Source: Campylobacter pinnipediorum subsp. caledonicus
Lineage (GTDB): Bacteria; Campylobacterota; Campylobacteria; Campylobacterales; Campylobacteraceae
Reading direction: 5' to 3'
Length of the DNA stretch: 64,000 bases
Assembly: GCF_002022005.1 (NCBI RefSeq)
Contig: NZ_CP017258.1
Location: forward strand, 806,001-870,000
Of this stretch, positions 17,576-26,891 are shown piece after piece. Position numbers and translations under genes: made by a program. The notes beneath the pieces are model-generated. The model ran no database searches, was not told the DNA's origin, and saw only the letters and a program-made list of their open reading frames with translations. Numbering within the stretch: position 1 is the stretch's first letter; each line of letters starts with the position of its first letter.

Positions 17576-18598
17576 CTAGGGCAATTCTATCCATTTTTGG
17601 GCTATTCTTACTGCATTAGTCGCAGCACCTACACGGATTTGGTCAGCACAACACCATAAATGTAAAATATTATCACGGAAGTTGTCAACCCTAATTCTAC
17701 CAACATAAGTTTCATTAGTGTCGCTTGAAATCATAGGCATAGGATATTCTTTTTTGCTTGGTTCATCTAACACAACAATACTTGGAGCATCTCTTAAAAC
17801 ATCTCTAGCTTTATTGGCATCTACTGAATTTCTAAAGTGTATAGTGATGGCTTCTGAGTGACTTCTAAGAACAGGAACACGAACACAAGTAGCCGATACT
17901 TCAATGTTTTTATGAAGTATCTTTTGTGTTTCATTTACCATCTTCATTTCTTCTTTTGTGTAATCATTATCAAGGAAAACATCTATATGTGGTATTAGAT
18001 TTAAAGCAAGCTGATGAGCAAAAACCTTAGGCTCGCACTCTCTAAGTTTAAATTCAAAAAACTTTTGCATTTGGGTTACCAACTCTTCCATGCCCTCTTT
18101 ACCTGCGCCACTTGCTGCTTGATATGTAGCAACATCAACACGCTCTATATCAAAAACATCATCAAGAGGTTTTAAAATTTGCACCATTTGAATGGTAGAA
18201 CAATTTGGATTTGCTATAATTCCTCTTTCTTGCCAAGCATTTATATCAGCTGGGTTGCACTCAGGAACAACCAATGGAATATCGGCATTCATTCTAAAAT
18301 GGCTAGTATTATCAATAACAACAGCCCCACTAGCCGCTGCAAGTGGTGCAAATTTTTCTGAAACCGAAGCGCCAGCACTAAAAAACGCTATGTCTATCTC
18401 ATGTTCTTCAAAACTAGTTTGTGTAAGTTCTTTAACTTTATAGCTTTTACCACGAAATTCTATCTCGCTTCCTGCGCTTTTTGCGCTAGCAAGTGGTAAC
18501 ACCTCGCCAACAGGAAAATTTACATCTTCTAAAACATTAAAAATTTCTTCCCCAACAGCTCCAGTTGCACCGACAACAGCAATATTAAATTTCTTCAT
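17576..18598 (-). CDS. asd: Aspartate-semialdehyde dehydrogenase
   Basis: A 340-residue NADPH enzyme that makes aspartate semialdehyde for lysine/diaminopimelate, threonine and methionine. The N-terminal Rossmann loop is GATGAVGEE, the catalytic Cys is in NPNCSTIQM (about residue 130), and the HSEAITIHF His region is present. The start ATG at 18598 overlaps the flgR stop as TGATG with AAAGGAG upstream. It is the last gene of the flgP-flgQ-flgR-asd cluster, the same order as in C. jejuni, so a housekeeping gene shares the flagellar operon. Confidence 0.95.
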   Translation of the reverse strand: MKKFNIAVVGATGAVGEEIFNVLEDVNFPVGEVLPLASAKSAGSEIEFRGKSYKVKELTQTSFEEHEIDIAFFSAGASVSEKFAPLAAASGAVVIDNTSHFRMNADIPLVVPECNPADINAWQERGIIANPNCSTIQMVQILKPLDDVFDIERVDVATYQAASGAGKEGMEELVTQMQKFFEFKLRECEPKVFAHQLALNLIPHIDVFLDNDYTKEEMKMVNETQKILHKNIEVSATCVRVPVLRSHSEAITIHFRNSVDANKARDVLRDAPSIVVLDEPSKKEYPMPMISSDTNETYVGRIRVDNFRDNILHLWCCADQIRVGAATNAVRIAQKWIELP

Positions 18599-19890
18599 CA
18601 ATACTCCTTTAAATTGTATTTTTTTATTAGTTTTTCTATATCTTCAGTGCTTAAGTTTAAAATAGATGATGCCTCGTTTAAATTAAAATCAACACTACTT
18701 ATAACATCTATAAAAAAGTCTTTTTTTATCTCACTTATCTCTTTTTTCTTTCTACTTTGGATAAACAAATCATCTGCTTTTATATATCTATCTTCGCTTA
18801 GTATAGCTGCTCTTTCTATGATGGATATAAGTTCTCTTATGTTTCCAGGATAATCATAACTAAGTAATTCTTCCATAGCTTCTTCGCTAAGTTCTTTTTC
18901 TTCTAGACTATATTTTTTGCAAATATTTTCTAAGGTTTTTTTAGAGATTGGTATTATCTCTTCTTTTCTATCTTTTAGTGGTGGTATAAGTATTGGTATA
19001 GTATTTAGTCTATAATACAAATCTTGTCTAAATTTTCCATCTTCTATTAAGTTTTGTAAGTTTGCATTTGTTGCACATAAAATTCTAACATCTACTTTTA
19101 TGCTTTTTAAGCTGCCGAGTCTTGTTATTTCTCTTTCTTGTAAAGCTCTTAGTAATTTTGGTTGCAAATTTATAGGCATTTCTCCTATCTCATCTAAAAA
19201 TAGTGTTCCTCCATTTGCTAATTCAAATTGACCTATTTTTTGAGCTATTGCATCTGTAAAAGCGCCTTTTTCATATCCAAATAGTTCGCTTTCTATTAGA
19301 TTTTCAGGTATTGCTGCCATGTTTATTGCAACAAAAGGCTTATCTTTTCTGTTTGAGTTTTTGTGTATGTATTTTGCAAAAACTTCTTTCCCAACACCAC
19401 TTTCGCCCATTATCATTATGCTTGTATCTGTTTTAGCTGCTTTTAATGCTATGTTTAAAACCTTCTTTAAAGCTTCAGATGGATTTGTAAAATCATTATT
19501 TGTTTTTATATTTTTGATTTTTTTTACAGATTTTATTTTTTCACGCTCTAATTTTACTCTTTTTATTGCCTCGTATAGCGTGTTTATATCAAATGGTTTT
19601 GTTAAAAAGTCCTTAACCCCAAGCCTTACACTTTCTATTGCTCTATTTAATGTGGCATTTCCGGTCATGATAATAACATCATATTTATTTTCTAGTTGTT
19701 TGATAAACTCAATACCATCAATTCCTGGCATATTTATATCTGTTATTATTAGGTCTATACTATCATCTAGTTTTTTCAAAGCTTCGTTTGCATTTTTATA
19801 AGTTTTGATATTTAATTCTTGAAATTCACTAAGACTAATTTCAAGAGATTTTCTCATATTTATATCATCTTCAACTATTGCTATATTCAT
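18598..19890 (-). CDS. flgR: Sigma-54-dependent flagellar response regulator FlgR
   Basis: NtrC-type activator of 430 residues and partner of the sensor kinase FlgS (not in the window). Receiver domain residues 1-115 have phospho-acceptor Asp51 in TDINMPG and Lys97. The AAA+ domain has Walker A GESGVGKE (161-168) and Walker B LFLDEIGEM. The sigma-54 contact loop reads GAFTDA (208-213) rather than the usual GAFTGA. The C-terminal ~50 residues look like a weakened Fis-type helix-turn-helix. FlgR switches on RpoN genes for the rod, hook and minor flagellins. It starts 2 bp after flgQ. Confidence 0.92.
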   Translation of the reverse strand: MNIAIVEDDINMRKSLEISLSEFQELNIKTYKNANEALKKLDDSIDLIITDINMPGIDGIEFIKQLENKYDVIIMTGNATLNRAIESVRLGVKDFLTKPFDINTLYEAIKRVKLEREKIKSVKKIKNIKTNNDFTNPSEALKKVLNIALKAAKTDTSIMIMGESGVGKEVFAKYIHKNSNRKDKPFVAINMAAIPENLIESELFGYEKGAFTDAIAQKIGQFELANGGTLFLDEIGEMPINLQPKLLRALQEREITRLGSLKSIKVDVRILCATNANLQNLIEDGKFRQDLYYRLNTIPILIPPLKDRKEEIIPISKKTLENICKKYSLEEKELSEEAMEELLSYDYPGNIRELISIIERAAILSEDRYIKADDLFIQSRKKKEISEIKKDFFIDVISSVDFNLNEASSILNLSTEDIEKLIKKYNLKEY

Positions 19891-19892
19891 AA

Positions 19893-20288
19893 TTACTCGC
19901 TTTCAATAATAAAAATAATAGCCGAATTTGACTTAAAATCTATTGTAAAATAAATAGGGTTTATAGTTAATTTAGTTTCGTTTAAAAAATTTAAACCATA
20001 TTTTTTTGATGTGCTTTTTATAAATGTTTTGTTTAATGAAAAACATTCAAATAATTTATCTTTATTTAAATTCAAATAATCAATTGTTTTTGTATCTTTA
20101 TCTTTTGAATTATTAATTTCACATAAAAATTTTAATTTCCCATATCTCTTTACCATGGGTTTTGAAATATTGAAATTTTCAGAATAGGTTGCATTGTTTT
20201 TGAAATTTAGATCAGCCCAGAAGATAAAATCTTCCGAGCCAAAAAGTATATAACTTATGAGTATTAATAAGCAAAAATTTCGTGCCAC
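19893..20288 (-). CDS. flgQ: Flagellar motility protein FlgQ-like
   Basis: A 131-residue exported protein with a signal peptide in the first ~18 residues and no domain I recognise. It is placed by position: between flgP and flgR, as FlgQ in C. jejuni, where FlgP and FlgQ are both needed for motility and for the large basal disk of the motor. It overlaps the end of flgP by 25 bp and lies 2 bp before flgR, so it is translationally coupled. Sequence similarity to known FlgQ could not be tested. Confidence 0.65.
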   Translation of the reverse strand: MARNFCLLILISYILFGSEDFIFWADLNFKNNATYSENFNISKPMVKRYGKLKFLCEINNSKDKDTKTIDYLNLNKDKLFECFSLNKTFIKSTSKKYGLNFLNETKLTINPIYFTIDFKSNSAIIFIIESE

Positions 20289-20761
20289 TTGTCTTTATTT
20301 ATATTTAGTGTCATATTTACTTTATAAAGTCCATTTTTAAACTCTTCGCTTACTATGCTGGCATTTTTTACAAGTCCTTGAACTTTTGTTGTGATTGTAG
20401 AATCTTTAAGCATAGCATCCTTTACTGTATCTTGTGAGTTGATTTTTACTCCATATAATTTTCCTGCAAGTTGTGAGTATGCATCTGCTATGGCTGCCCT
20501 TTTTGCAAGTGTTAGAGCTTGTGCGTGAGATATAGCATTTGTGGGTGCTATACCTTCACCAACTGCATTAAAACTTACATCTATTGGTTCTGTTGCGAAT
20601 GTCATTTTTTCTTTTTTTATAACTTCTCTTAAATCATCTTTATCTACTTTTTGGATCACAATATCACTAGGTATTGTAGTTGGTTCTCCAAAAAAGCCAT
20701 TAAAAGAGCATGCGCTAAAAGAAACCAAAACAATGGCTGATAAAAAAGTTATTTTTTTCAT
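20264..20761 (-). CDS. flgP: Flagellar outer-membrane lipoprotein FlgP (LPP20 family)
   Basis: A 165-residue lipoprotein. The signal peptide ends in a lipobox LVSFSAC with Cys18. The body is an LPP20/FlgP-type domain, with an Ala-rich helix (AISHAQALTLAKRAAIADAYSQ, given here by its conserved core) and a final strand KVNMTLNINKDKW. FlgP polymerises beneath the outer membrane to make the basal disk of Campylobacter motors. It is the first gene of flgP-flgQ-flgR-asd, just after gyrA. A sigma-54 promoter motif lies across the gyrA stop codon. Confidence 0.88.
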   Translation of the reverse strand: MKKITFLSAIVLVSFSACSFNGFFGEPTTIPSDIVIQKVDKDDLREVIKKEKMTFATEPIDVSFNAVGEGIAPTNAISHAQALTLAKRAAIADAYSQLAGKLYGVKINSQDTVKDAMLKDSTITTKVQGLVKNASIVSEEFKNGLYKVNMTLNINKDKWHEIFAY

Positions 20762-20802
20762 AATTTTATATACCTTAATTAAATTTATACTTTATGCTTG
20801 TG

Positions 20803-20820
20803 AAGCAAAAATTATTCCAA
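20803..20820 (-). promoter_or_regulatory. Candidate sigma-54 promoter of flgP-flgQ-flgR-asd
   Basis: The minus strand reads TTGGAATAATTTTTGCTT. GG (complement of 20817-20818) and GC (20805-20806) are 10 bases apart, matching the -24/-12 consensus and closely resembling the flgL site. The motif contains the gyrA stop codon. The expected transcription start is about 30 bp before flgP. Confidence 0.65.
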
Positions 20821-23415
20821 ATTTAAAGTTTCATCATCAATGATATCTTCATCGTTTTCTGTGCTTTCTGTTTTTGGACAACTTGCTATACTTACAACTT
20901 CATCACCATCTACATTTACAACTATAACACCACTTGTATTTCTACCAGCTTTACGTATACTTTGCATATCAACTCTTATCATTTTTCCGCTAGTTGTAAG
21001 AGCCATAAGATCCATATCATCATCAACCATAACTACACCAACAAGATCGCCAGTCCTACCTGTAAGTTTCATGCAAATAACGCCTTTTCCACCGCGATTT
21101 GTTAGTCTATATTCATCTGCTGTTGTTCGTTTTCCTATACCTTTTTGAGATATGCTTAATACCTCTTGTGAATTATTTTCTATAACAGCCGCGCCAACAA
21201 CTTCATCATTTTGCTCTTTAAATTTAATACCAGTAACACCTCTAGCCGTTCTACCCATTTGTCTAACTTTGTGAACATTAAATTTAAGACACATACCCTT
21301 TTTAGTAACGATAAATAGCATTTTACTTTCATCTTGACTCTCAACACCTTCTTCTGTGTTTTCATCTTCAATGATAGTGTTAGTTTGGTTTTTTTCTATA
21401 TCTTCTGTATTTTCATCTTCAAATGATAAATCAACACCATCTCCTTCAACTATCAATGCTGTTACAAGCTCATCATTTTCATCTAAATTTATAGCTTTAA
21501 CGCCTATTGAACGAATGTTCTTAAACTCGCTTAAATTTGTTCTTTTTACAACACCATTTTTTGTAAAAAATGCAAGTGATTTACTTTCATCAAAATCAGT
21601 TGTTGGTATGATAGCTTTTATCTTTTCATCAGGTTGAAGCTGAACTAAATTTACCACAGCTTTGCCTTTTGCTGTTCTGCTTCCTTCTGGAATTTTATAT
21701 ACTTTTAACCAATAAAGCTGACCACGGTCAGTAACAAACATTAGTGTATCATGAGTGTTGCTAGTAAAGAAGCTTTCTATAAAATCATCATCATAAGTAG
21801 TAACTGCTAATTTACCTTTGCCGCCTCTTCTTTGTTTTTCGTATTGTTTGCTTGGTACTCTTTTTATATACCCGCGGTGAGTTATTGTAACTACCATATT
21901 TTCATTAGGTATCAAATCTTCTATATCTATATCATCATAGTCATCGACTATTTCTGTAATTCTAGGAACTTTAAATTTATTTTTTATCTCTTTTAGTTCT
22001 TCTTTTATGATTTCTTCAAGTAATGTTTCGCTTTTTAGAATTTCGCTAAGTCTTTTTATCTCAGCCATAAGTTCTTTTAGTTCGTTTTCTAGTTTTTCTC
22101 TTTCAAGTCCTGTTAGCTTACTTAATCTCATATCAAGTATCGCATCGGCTTGTAATCTACTGAGTCCAAAGCTGCTCATCAAGCCTTCTCTTGCTGTTTG
22201 AGTATCTGGGCTTGAACGTATTAGGTTTATTACGGCATCTATATTGTCAAGCGCTATTTTTAAACCCTCTAAAATATGTGCTCTTGCTTTTGCCTTTTCA
22301 AGGTCAAAGATCGTTCTTCTTATTATTATAGTTTTTCTATGATTTAAGAAAAGTTTTAAAAGTTCTATCAATGTAAATACTTTTGGCTCTTTGTTGTCAA
22401 TAGCAAGCATTATTACACCAAAAGTAGTTTCCATTGTTGTAGATTTAAATAAGTTATTCAGTACAATATCGCTCATAGCATCGCGTTTAAGCTCTATAAC
22501 TACCCTTATACCTTCTCTATCACTTTCATCTCTAACTTCGCTAATTCCATCTATTTGTTTATCTTTTACTAAGTCAGCTATTTGTTCTATAAGTCTTGCT
22601 TTATTTGTTTGATAAGGAAGTTCATCTATTACTATTACATCTTTGTTTGGTTTTTTTTCTATGTGTGTTTTTGCTCTTACTTTAACACGACCTCTACCTG
22701 TTCTATATGCTTCTATAATGCCTTTTTTGCCAAATATTATACCGCCAGTTGGAAAATCTGGTCCTTTTATATGTTGCATAACTTCTTCTAAGCTAGCATC
22801 TTTATTATCAAGAACTAGTAAAAGACCATCTATTAACTCATCTAAGCTATGGGGCGGAATATTTGTAGCCATACCGACAGCTATACCACTTGAGCCGTTT
22901 AATAATAAATTTGGAATCCTGCTAGGTAAAACATCAGGTTCTATTTCGCTACCATCATAGTTTGGTATAAAATCAACAGTTTCTTTTTCTATATCACTTA
23001 GTATGTCTTCTGACAGCTTTGTCATCTTTGCTTCCGTGTAACGCATGGCGGCTGCACTGTCGCCATCTATAGAACCAAAGTTTCCTTGTCCATCAACACT
23101 TGGATAACGCATAGAAAAGCTTTGAGCCATTCTTACTAATGCATCATATACAGCTGTATCTCCGTGTGGGTGGTATTTACCTATAACATCACCGACAATT
23201 CTTGCTGATTTTACATATTTTGCGCTACTTCTTACGCCTAATTTGTGCATAGCATATAAAATTCTTCTATGAACAGGTTTTAAACCATCTCTAGCATCAG
23301 GCAAAGCACGACCTATAATAACACTCATAGAATAATCAAGATAACTTGCTTTTATAGAATCTTCAATATCTATGATTTCAATATCTTGGGTTTGATTTAA
23401 AATATTTTCTTCCAT
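20812..23415 (-). CDS. gyrA: DNA gyrase subunit A
   Basis: An 867-residue topoisomerase II subunit. The catalytic Tyr is residue 126 (AAMRYTE). The C-terminal beta-pinwheel carries the GyrA box QRRGGKG. In the quinolone-determining region [12 protein letters not shown], Thr87 (Thr86 in C. jejuni numbering) and Asp91 are the susceptible residues. The C-terminal domain holds acidic stretches, and the protein ends in an acidic tail. The RBS is AAGGA and the start is ATG at 23415. The stop overlaps the predicted flgP promoter. Confidence 0.97.
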   Translation of the reverse strand: MEENILNQTQDIEIIDIEDSIKASYLDYSMSVIIGRALPDARDGLKPVHRRILYAMHKLGVRSSAKYVKSARIVGDVIGKYHPHGDTAVYDALVRMAQSFSMRYPSVDGQGNFGSIDGDSAAAMRYTEAKMTKLSEDILSDIEKETVDFIPNYDGSEIEPDVLPSRIPNLLLNGSSGIAVGMATNIPPHSLDELIDGLLLVLDNKDASLEEVMQHIKGPDFPTGGIIFGKKGIIEAYRTGRGRVKVRAKTHIEKKPNKDVIVIDELPYQTNKARLIEQIADLVKDKQIDGISEVRDESDREGIRVVIELKRDAMSDIVLNNLFKSTTMETTFGVIMLAIDNKEPKVFTLIELLKLFLNHRKTIIIRRTIFDLEKAKARAHILEGLKIALDNIDAVINLIRSSPDTQTAREGLMSSFGLSRLQADAILDMRLSKLTGLEREKLENELKELMAEIKRLSEILKSETLLEEIIKEELKEIKNKFKVPRITEIVDDYDDIDIEDLIPNENMVVTITHRGYIKRVPSKQYEKQRRGGKGKLAVTTYDDDFIESFFTSNTHDTLMFVTDRGQLYWLKVYKIPEGSRTAKGKAVVNLVQLQPDEKIKAIIPTTDFDESKSLAFFTKNGVVKRTNLSEFKNIRSIGVKAINLDENDELVTALIVEGDGVDLSFEDENTEDIEKNQTNTIIEDENTEEGVESQDESKMLFIVTKKGMCLKFNVHKVRQMGRTARGVTGIKFKEQNDEVVGAAVIENNSQEVLSISQKGIGKRTTADEYRLTNRGGKGVICMKLTGRTGDLVGVVMVDDDMDLMALTTSGKMIRVDMQSIRKAGRNTSGVIVVNVDGDEVVSIASCPKTESTENDEDIIDDETLNLE

Positions 23416-23502
23416 TTTTATCCTTAAATATAACTAATTTATTCTATCAAAAAATTAATAAAAACTTCCTAAATAGCATTTGTTTTTTTATGTTTAAAAT
23501 GA

Positions 23503-23508
23503 TATAAT
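23503..23508 (+). promoter_or_regulatory. -10 box of tRNA-Sec
   Basis: An extended -10 TGATATAAT lies 21 bp before the tRNA-Sec 5' end, within a T-rich upstream stretch typical of Campylobacter sigma-70 promoters. Confidence 0.5.
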
Positions 23509-23528
23509 AAAAATCTTTAGTAGTTGTT

Positions 23529-23627
23529 TGGAGGATAAAGTGTTCTGGTGTCACTCACGGACTTCAAATCCGAGGACAGGGCGGTTGACCGTTTTGTGGG
23601 GAGTTCGATTCTCTCATCCTCTCGCCA
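23529..23627 (+). tRNA. selC: tRNA-Sec (selenocysteine, anticodon TCA)
   Basis: A ~98-nt tRNA with anticodon loop CTTCAAA, anticodon UCA, which reads UGA. The anticodon stem is CGGA/TCCG. The long variable arm can form nine pairs (ACAGGGCGG with CCGTTTTGT, using G-U pairs). The T-arm is GGGAG-TTCGATT-CTCTC, and the 3' end is G-CCA. An 8-bp acceptor stem is formed with ATCCTCTC, but its outermost pair (T23529 with C23623) does not match and the next is G-U. It serves selenoproteins such as the SelW-like protein at 35381 and, in this genus, formate dehydrogenase. Confidence 0.93.
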
Positions 23628-23631
23628 TTTT

Positions 23632-24207
23632 TTAGTTAAGCAATCTTAAAAAAGAGTATACATTTTTAACACTTTGTATATGTTTTGCATACCATATTGC
23701 ATATTCTTCTTGTTTTTTTGAGTTAATTATCCCACTAAATACAACATCACAACCAACAATACTGACTCTTATTCGTGTTGCATTTATTTTTTTATCTGTA
23801 AAAAGTTCTTTTTTTAGACTCGCTAAAATAGCTAAGTTGTTACAAGGATAGTTTTTTTGTTTTACTTTTAGATAAGTATATATTTTTTTAACACCATTTG
23901 TATTTTTTGCTAAATCTATGATTATATTTCTATATTTTTCAGAATCAATAAGTCCTATAAGATAGACATTTGAATAAAAAGATTCTACTTCCAAATCTAG
24001 ACTATTTAAACCTTTTGTTGCAAATATTTTTGTTTGAATTTTGGTTTTAATTAATTTATCTTTTGCAATAGAATAAATTCCTCTTTGATCTTTAGAGATA
24101 GAGTATGCATCATATACTGTTATTACGTTAGATACAGGCATAAAAGCATTACCAACACAGCCATTTAGAATTGTTAAATAAAAAATACATAATATAAATT
24201 TATAAAT
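23632..24207 (-). CDS. BON-domain lipoprotein, likely non-ATG start
   Basis: A small outer-membrane-type lipoprotein with two BON-like repeats (about 60 residues each: a YLIGLI strand followed by KNTNGVKKIYTYL, and a VVFSGII strand followed by HIQSVKNVYSFL). Such OsmY/YraP-like proteins bind lipids and protect the envelope. The first ATG is at 24141, but it would give a protein without export signal. The same frame upstream encodes IYKFILCIFYLTILNGC, a convincing lipoprotein signal with lipobox LNGC. The likely initiator there is ATT at 24207, 7 bases after an AAAGG; no ATG, GTG or TTG exists. The start is therefore inferred. Confidence 0.7.
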   Translation of the reverse strand: MYKFILCIFYLTILNGCVGNAFMPVSNVITVYDAYSISKDQRGIYSIAKDKLIKTKIQTKIFATKGLNSLDLEVESFYSNVYLIGLIDSEKYRNIIIDLAKNTNGVKKIYTYLKVKQKNYPCNNLAILASLKKELFTDKKINATRIRVSIVGCDVVFSGIINSKKQEEYAIWYAKHIQSVKNVYSFLRLLN

Positions 24208-24225
24208 TATTATGCCTTTGATAGC

Positions 24226-24250
24226 AAAAGAGAGAATTTAACCCTCTTTT
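24226..24250 (-). terminator. Weak hairpin after ackA
   Basis: Stem AAAAGAG / CTCTTTT has an 11-base loop, just past the ackA stop. It is weak and has no T-run beyond the stem, so readthrough into the BON lipoprotein gene is plausible. Confidence 0.3.
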
Positions 24251-24259
24251 GTCTAAAAA

Positions 24260-25450
24260 TTATTTTTTTATAAATTTTAATGTTTCGGTAGCTATCATAA
24301 GCTCTTCGTTTGTTGGGATAACAAGTGTTTTGATTGTAGCATTATTATCATCTAAACATCTATTTCCTCTATTGCTTCTATCTTTATTTAGGCTATTGTC
24401 TATACTTATACCAAAGTGTTTTAGTCCATTACATACTTTTTCTCGCATACCTTGATCGTTTTCACCTATACCACCTGTAAATATAATAGCATCCAATTTA
24501 CCAACAACTGCATAGTAAGCGCCTATATATTTTTTTATACGGTAGCAAAACATTTCAAATGCAAGTTTTGCTAACTCATCATTTTGTGCTATTTTTTCTT
24601 CTATATTACGCATGTCATTTGTGCCACAAATTCCAAATAGACCACTTTTTTTATTTAAAAAGTCGTCCATATCTTCAGCTTTTAATCCACCACAGCTTAT
24701 AAGGTATGTTAAAACAGCTGGATCTATATCGCCACTTCTTGTTCCCATAATAAGACCTTCTAATGGGCTTAGACCCATAGATGTGTCTACGCTTTTTCCA
24801 TTTTTGATAGCACACACACTAGCACCATTGCCAAGGTGTAATGTTATTGCGTTTAATTTTTCATAAGGTATATTTAAAAATTTAGCTGCTTCTTGGCTTA
24901 CATAATTGTGTGATGTTCCATGAAAGCCATATCTTCTAACATGATTTTTTTTGCTTATTTCGTAAGGAATCGCATATCTATATGCGTATTCTGGCATTGT
25001 TTGGTGGAAAACTGTGTCAAATACAACTACATGTGGAACATCTCCACTGCTTTTCATAGCTGTTTTTATTCCTGCAAGGTGTCCTAGGTTATGTAAAGGA
25101 GCCAATGCTATGTTATTCTCTATTTTTTTGATTACATCATCATTTACCAATGCGGAGCTTTTAAAAGTTTCGCCACCATGAACTATTCTATGGCCTATAC
25201 CATCTAGATCTTTTAAGTCATGTAAAGTTCCACTTTCACGAAATAATTCGTTCATTATTTCAAGACCAATGTTGTGATCTTTTATAGGCACAAATCTTTC
25301 ATAAACTTCACCATTTGCTTTTAAAATGGCATGAGAATTATCTTGTCCTATTTGTTCTATAAGACCACTTGCTATACTTTTATTTTCATCCATTAAAAAT
25401 AATTGAAACTTTATAGAACTGCTTCCTGAGTTTAAAACTAGAATTTTCAT
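24260..25450 (-). CDS. ackA: Acetate kinase
   Basis: A 396-residue enzyme interconverting acetyl phosphate + ADP and acetate + ATP. Signatures are [11 protein letters not shown] at the start, [18 protein letters not shown] and [11 protein letters not shown], with FTGGIGEN near the C-terminus. The frame is open upstream into pta, but the ATG at 25450 is preceded by AAGGATAAAA and gives the family start [10 protein letters not shown]. It lies 2 bp after the pta stop. Confidence 0.96.
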   Translation of the reverse strand: MKILVLNSGSSSIKFQLFLMDENKSIASGLIEQIGQDNSHAILKANGEVYERFVPIKDHNIGLEIMNELFRESGTLHDLKDLDGIGHRIVHGGETFKSSALVNDDVIKKIENNIALAPLHNLGHLAGIKTAMKSSGDVPHVVVFDTVFHQTMPEYAYRYAIPYEISKKNHVRRYGFHGTSHNYVSQEAAKFLNIPYEKLNAITLHLGNGASVCAIKNGKSVDTSMGLSPLEGLIMGTRSGDIDPAVLTYLISCGGLKAEDMDDFLNKKSGLFGICGTNDMRNIEEKIAQNDELAKLAFEMFCYRIKKYIGAYYAVVGKLDAIIFTGGIGENDQGMREKVCNGLKHFGISIDNSLNKDRSNRGNRCLDDNNATIKTLVIPTNEELMIATETLKFIKK

Positions 25451-25452
25451 TT

Positions 25453-26823
25453 TTATCCTTTTGCTTGTATTGCACTTATTAATACTGTATTTATTATATC
25501 TTCTACTAGACAACCACGGCTTAAGTCATTAACAGGCTTTCTTAGACCTTGTAAAACAGGTCCTATAGCAAGAGCGTTTGCTGTTCTTTGAACCGCTTTG
25601 TAGCATATATTTCCTGTATTTAGGCTAGGGAATACAAATACATTTGCATGTCCAGCTACCTGAGAACCAGGCATTTTTTTAGCCCCAACTGTAATATCAG
25701 CAGCAGCATCGTATTGTATAGGGGCTGCAAATTTAAGCTCAGGGTCTTTTTCTTTTAATATTTTTGCAGCTTCTTTTATCATATCAACATCAGGGCCTGT
25801 TCCACTTTCTCCTGTTGAATAACTAAGCATAGCTACTTTTGGAACTATTCCGAAAGATTTCGCACTTTCTGCTGTGCTTATAGCTATACTAGCAAGCGCT
25901 TCAGGGTCTGGATTTGGAGTTATTGCGCAATCAGCATATAACAATACTTCTTCATCTAAAGACATAAAAAATAATCCAGATACGATAGAAACACCTGGTT
26001 TTGTTTTTATTAGTTGAAGTGCTGGTCTTATAGTCTCTGCTGTTGTTGTGCTAGCACCACTAACCATAGCATCAGCTACGCCAAGCTCTACAAGCATTGT
26101 TCCAAAATACGTTCTGTCTTTTGCTAGTTTTAATGCATTTTCTTCAGTCATACCTTTAGCTTTTCTTTTTTCATATATGCTAGCGGCAACATCTTTTTGG
26201 TATTCGTTTGATTCCGGATTAATTACTTTAGCTTTTTTTAAATCTAATCCAAGCTCATTTGCTCTATCAAATACCTTTTTTTCATCGCCAAGAATGATTA
26301 AAGAAACTACATCTTGTTTCAATAAAAGATCACTCGCTTTTAAAATTCTATCATCATCACTTTCTGGTAATACTACTGTAGCTTTTGCATCTCTTGCGCG
26401 GTTTGTTAGTAGATTTTCAAATTGATATGGAGTGATTATACTTTGTTCAAATGATATTATCTCTTGTAAGTCATTTGTTATAAGAAGTTTTGAATTTTTA
26501 TTTAAATTTTTTAAAGCGTTTAAATTTTTTATTTCATATATAGGACAATTTAAATTTTTTGCTATTTTTAAATTCAATTCATACTTACCTATAACACCAA
26601 ATCCATCACAGCCAACAACGATGACAAAATCATTACCTTTTTTAAATTCTTTGAATTTATTAATCAAGTCAATAAAAAAAGTTTTTTCGTTTTCGAGCTG
26701 CAATAGCTCTTGCTCTTTTTGGCCTATTTTTATTTCAAAAACGGCAACTTTACTAAATTTTTTGCTTAATTCTTCTTTTAAATTTAAAAGACTTTCAGCA
26801 CAATTTAGATATAAACATCTCAT
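25453..26823 (-). CDS. pta: Phosphate acetyltransferase
   Basis: A 456-residue enzyme converting acetyl-CoA + Pi to acetyl phosphate. Residues ~1-125 are a reduced N-terminal domain, and the C-terminal ~325 residues are the PTA/PTB catalytic domain, with [31 protein letters not shown] and the conserved [17 protein letters not shown] region. The chosen start (ATG 26823) has AAGGAG upstream. It forms an operon with ackA, divergent from flgH as in C. jejuni. Confidence 0.95.
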   Translation of the reverse strand: MRCLYLNCAESLLNLKEELSKKFSKVAVFEIKIGQKEQELLQLENEKTFFIDLINKFKEFKKGNDFVIVVGCDGFGVIGKYELNLKIAKNLNCPIYEIKNLNALKNLNKNSKLLITNDLQEIISFEQSIITPYQFENLLTNRARDAKATVVLPESDDDRILKASDLLLKQDVVSLIILGDEKKVFDRANELGLDLKKAKVINPESNEYQKDVAASIYEKRKAKGMTEENALKLAKDRTYFGTMLVELGVADAMVSGASTTTAETIRPALQLIKTKPGVSIVSGLFFMSLDEEVLLYADCAITPNPDPEALASIAISTAESAKSFGIVPKVAMLSYSTGESGTGPDVDMIKEAAKILKEKDPELKFAAPIQYDAAADITVGAKKMPGSQVAGHANVFVFPSLNTGNICYKAVQRTANALAIGPVLQGLRKPVNDLSRGCLVEDIINTVLISAIQAKG

Positions 26824-26891
26824 AAAATTCTCCTTTTTGGAATTTTTGTAGAACTTTGATTTTAACATATTTTTTTATATTAGAGGCTTTT

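Noticed and set aside
23120-23180. Quinolone-resistance change in GyrA
   Set aside because: Thr87 and Asp91 (Thr86/Asp90 in C. jejuni numbering) are the susceptible residues.
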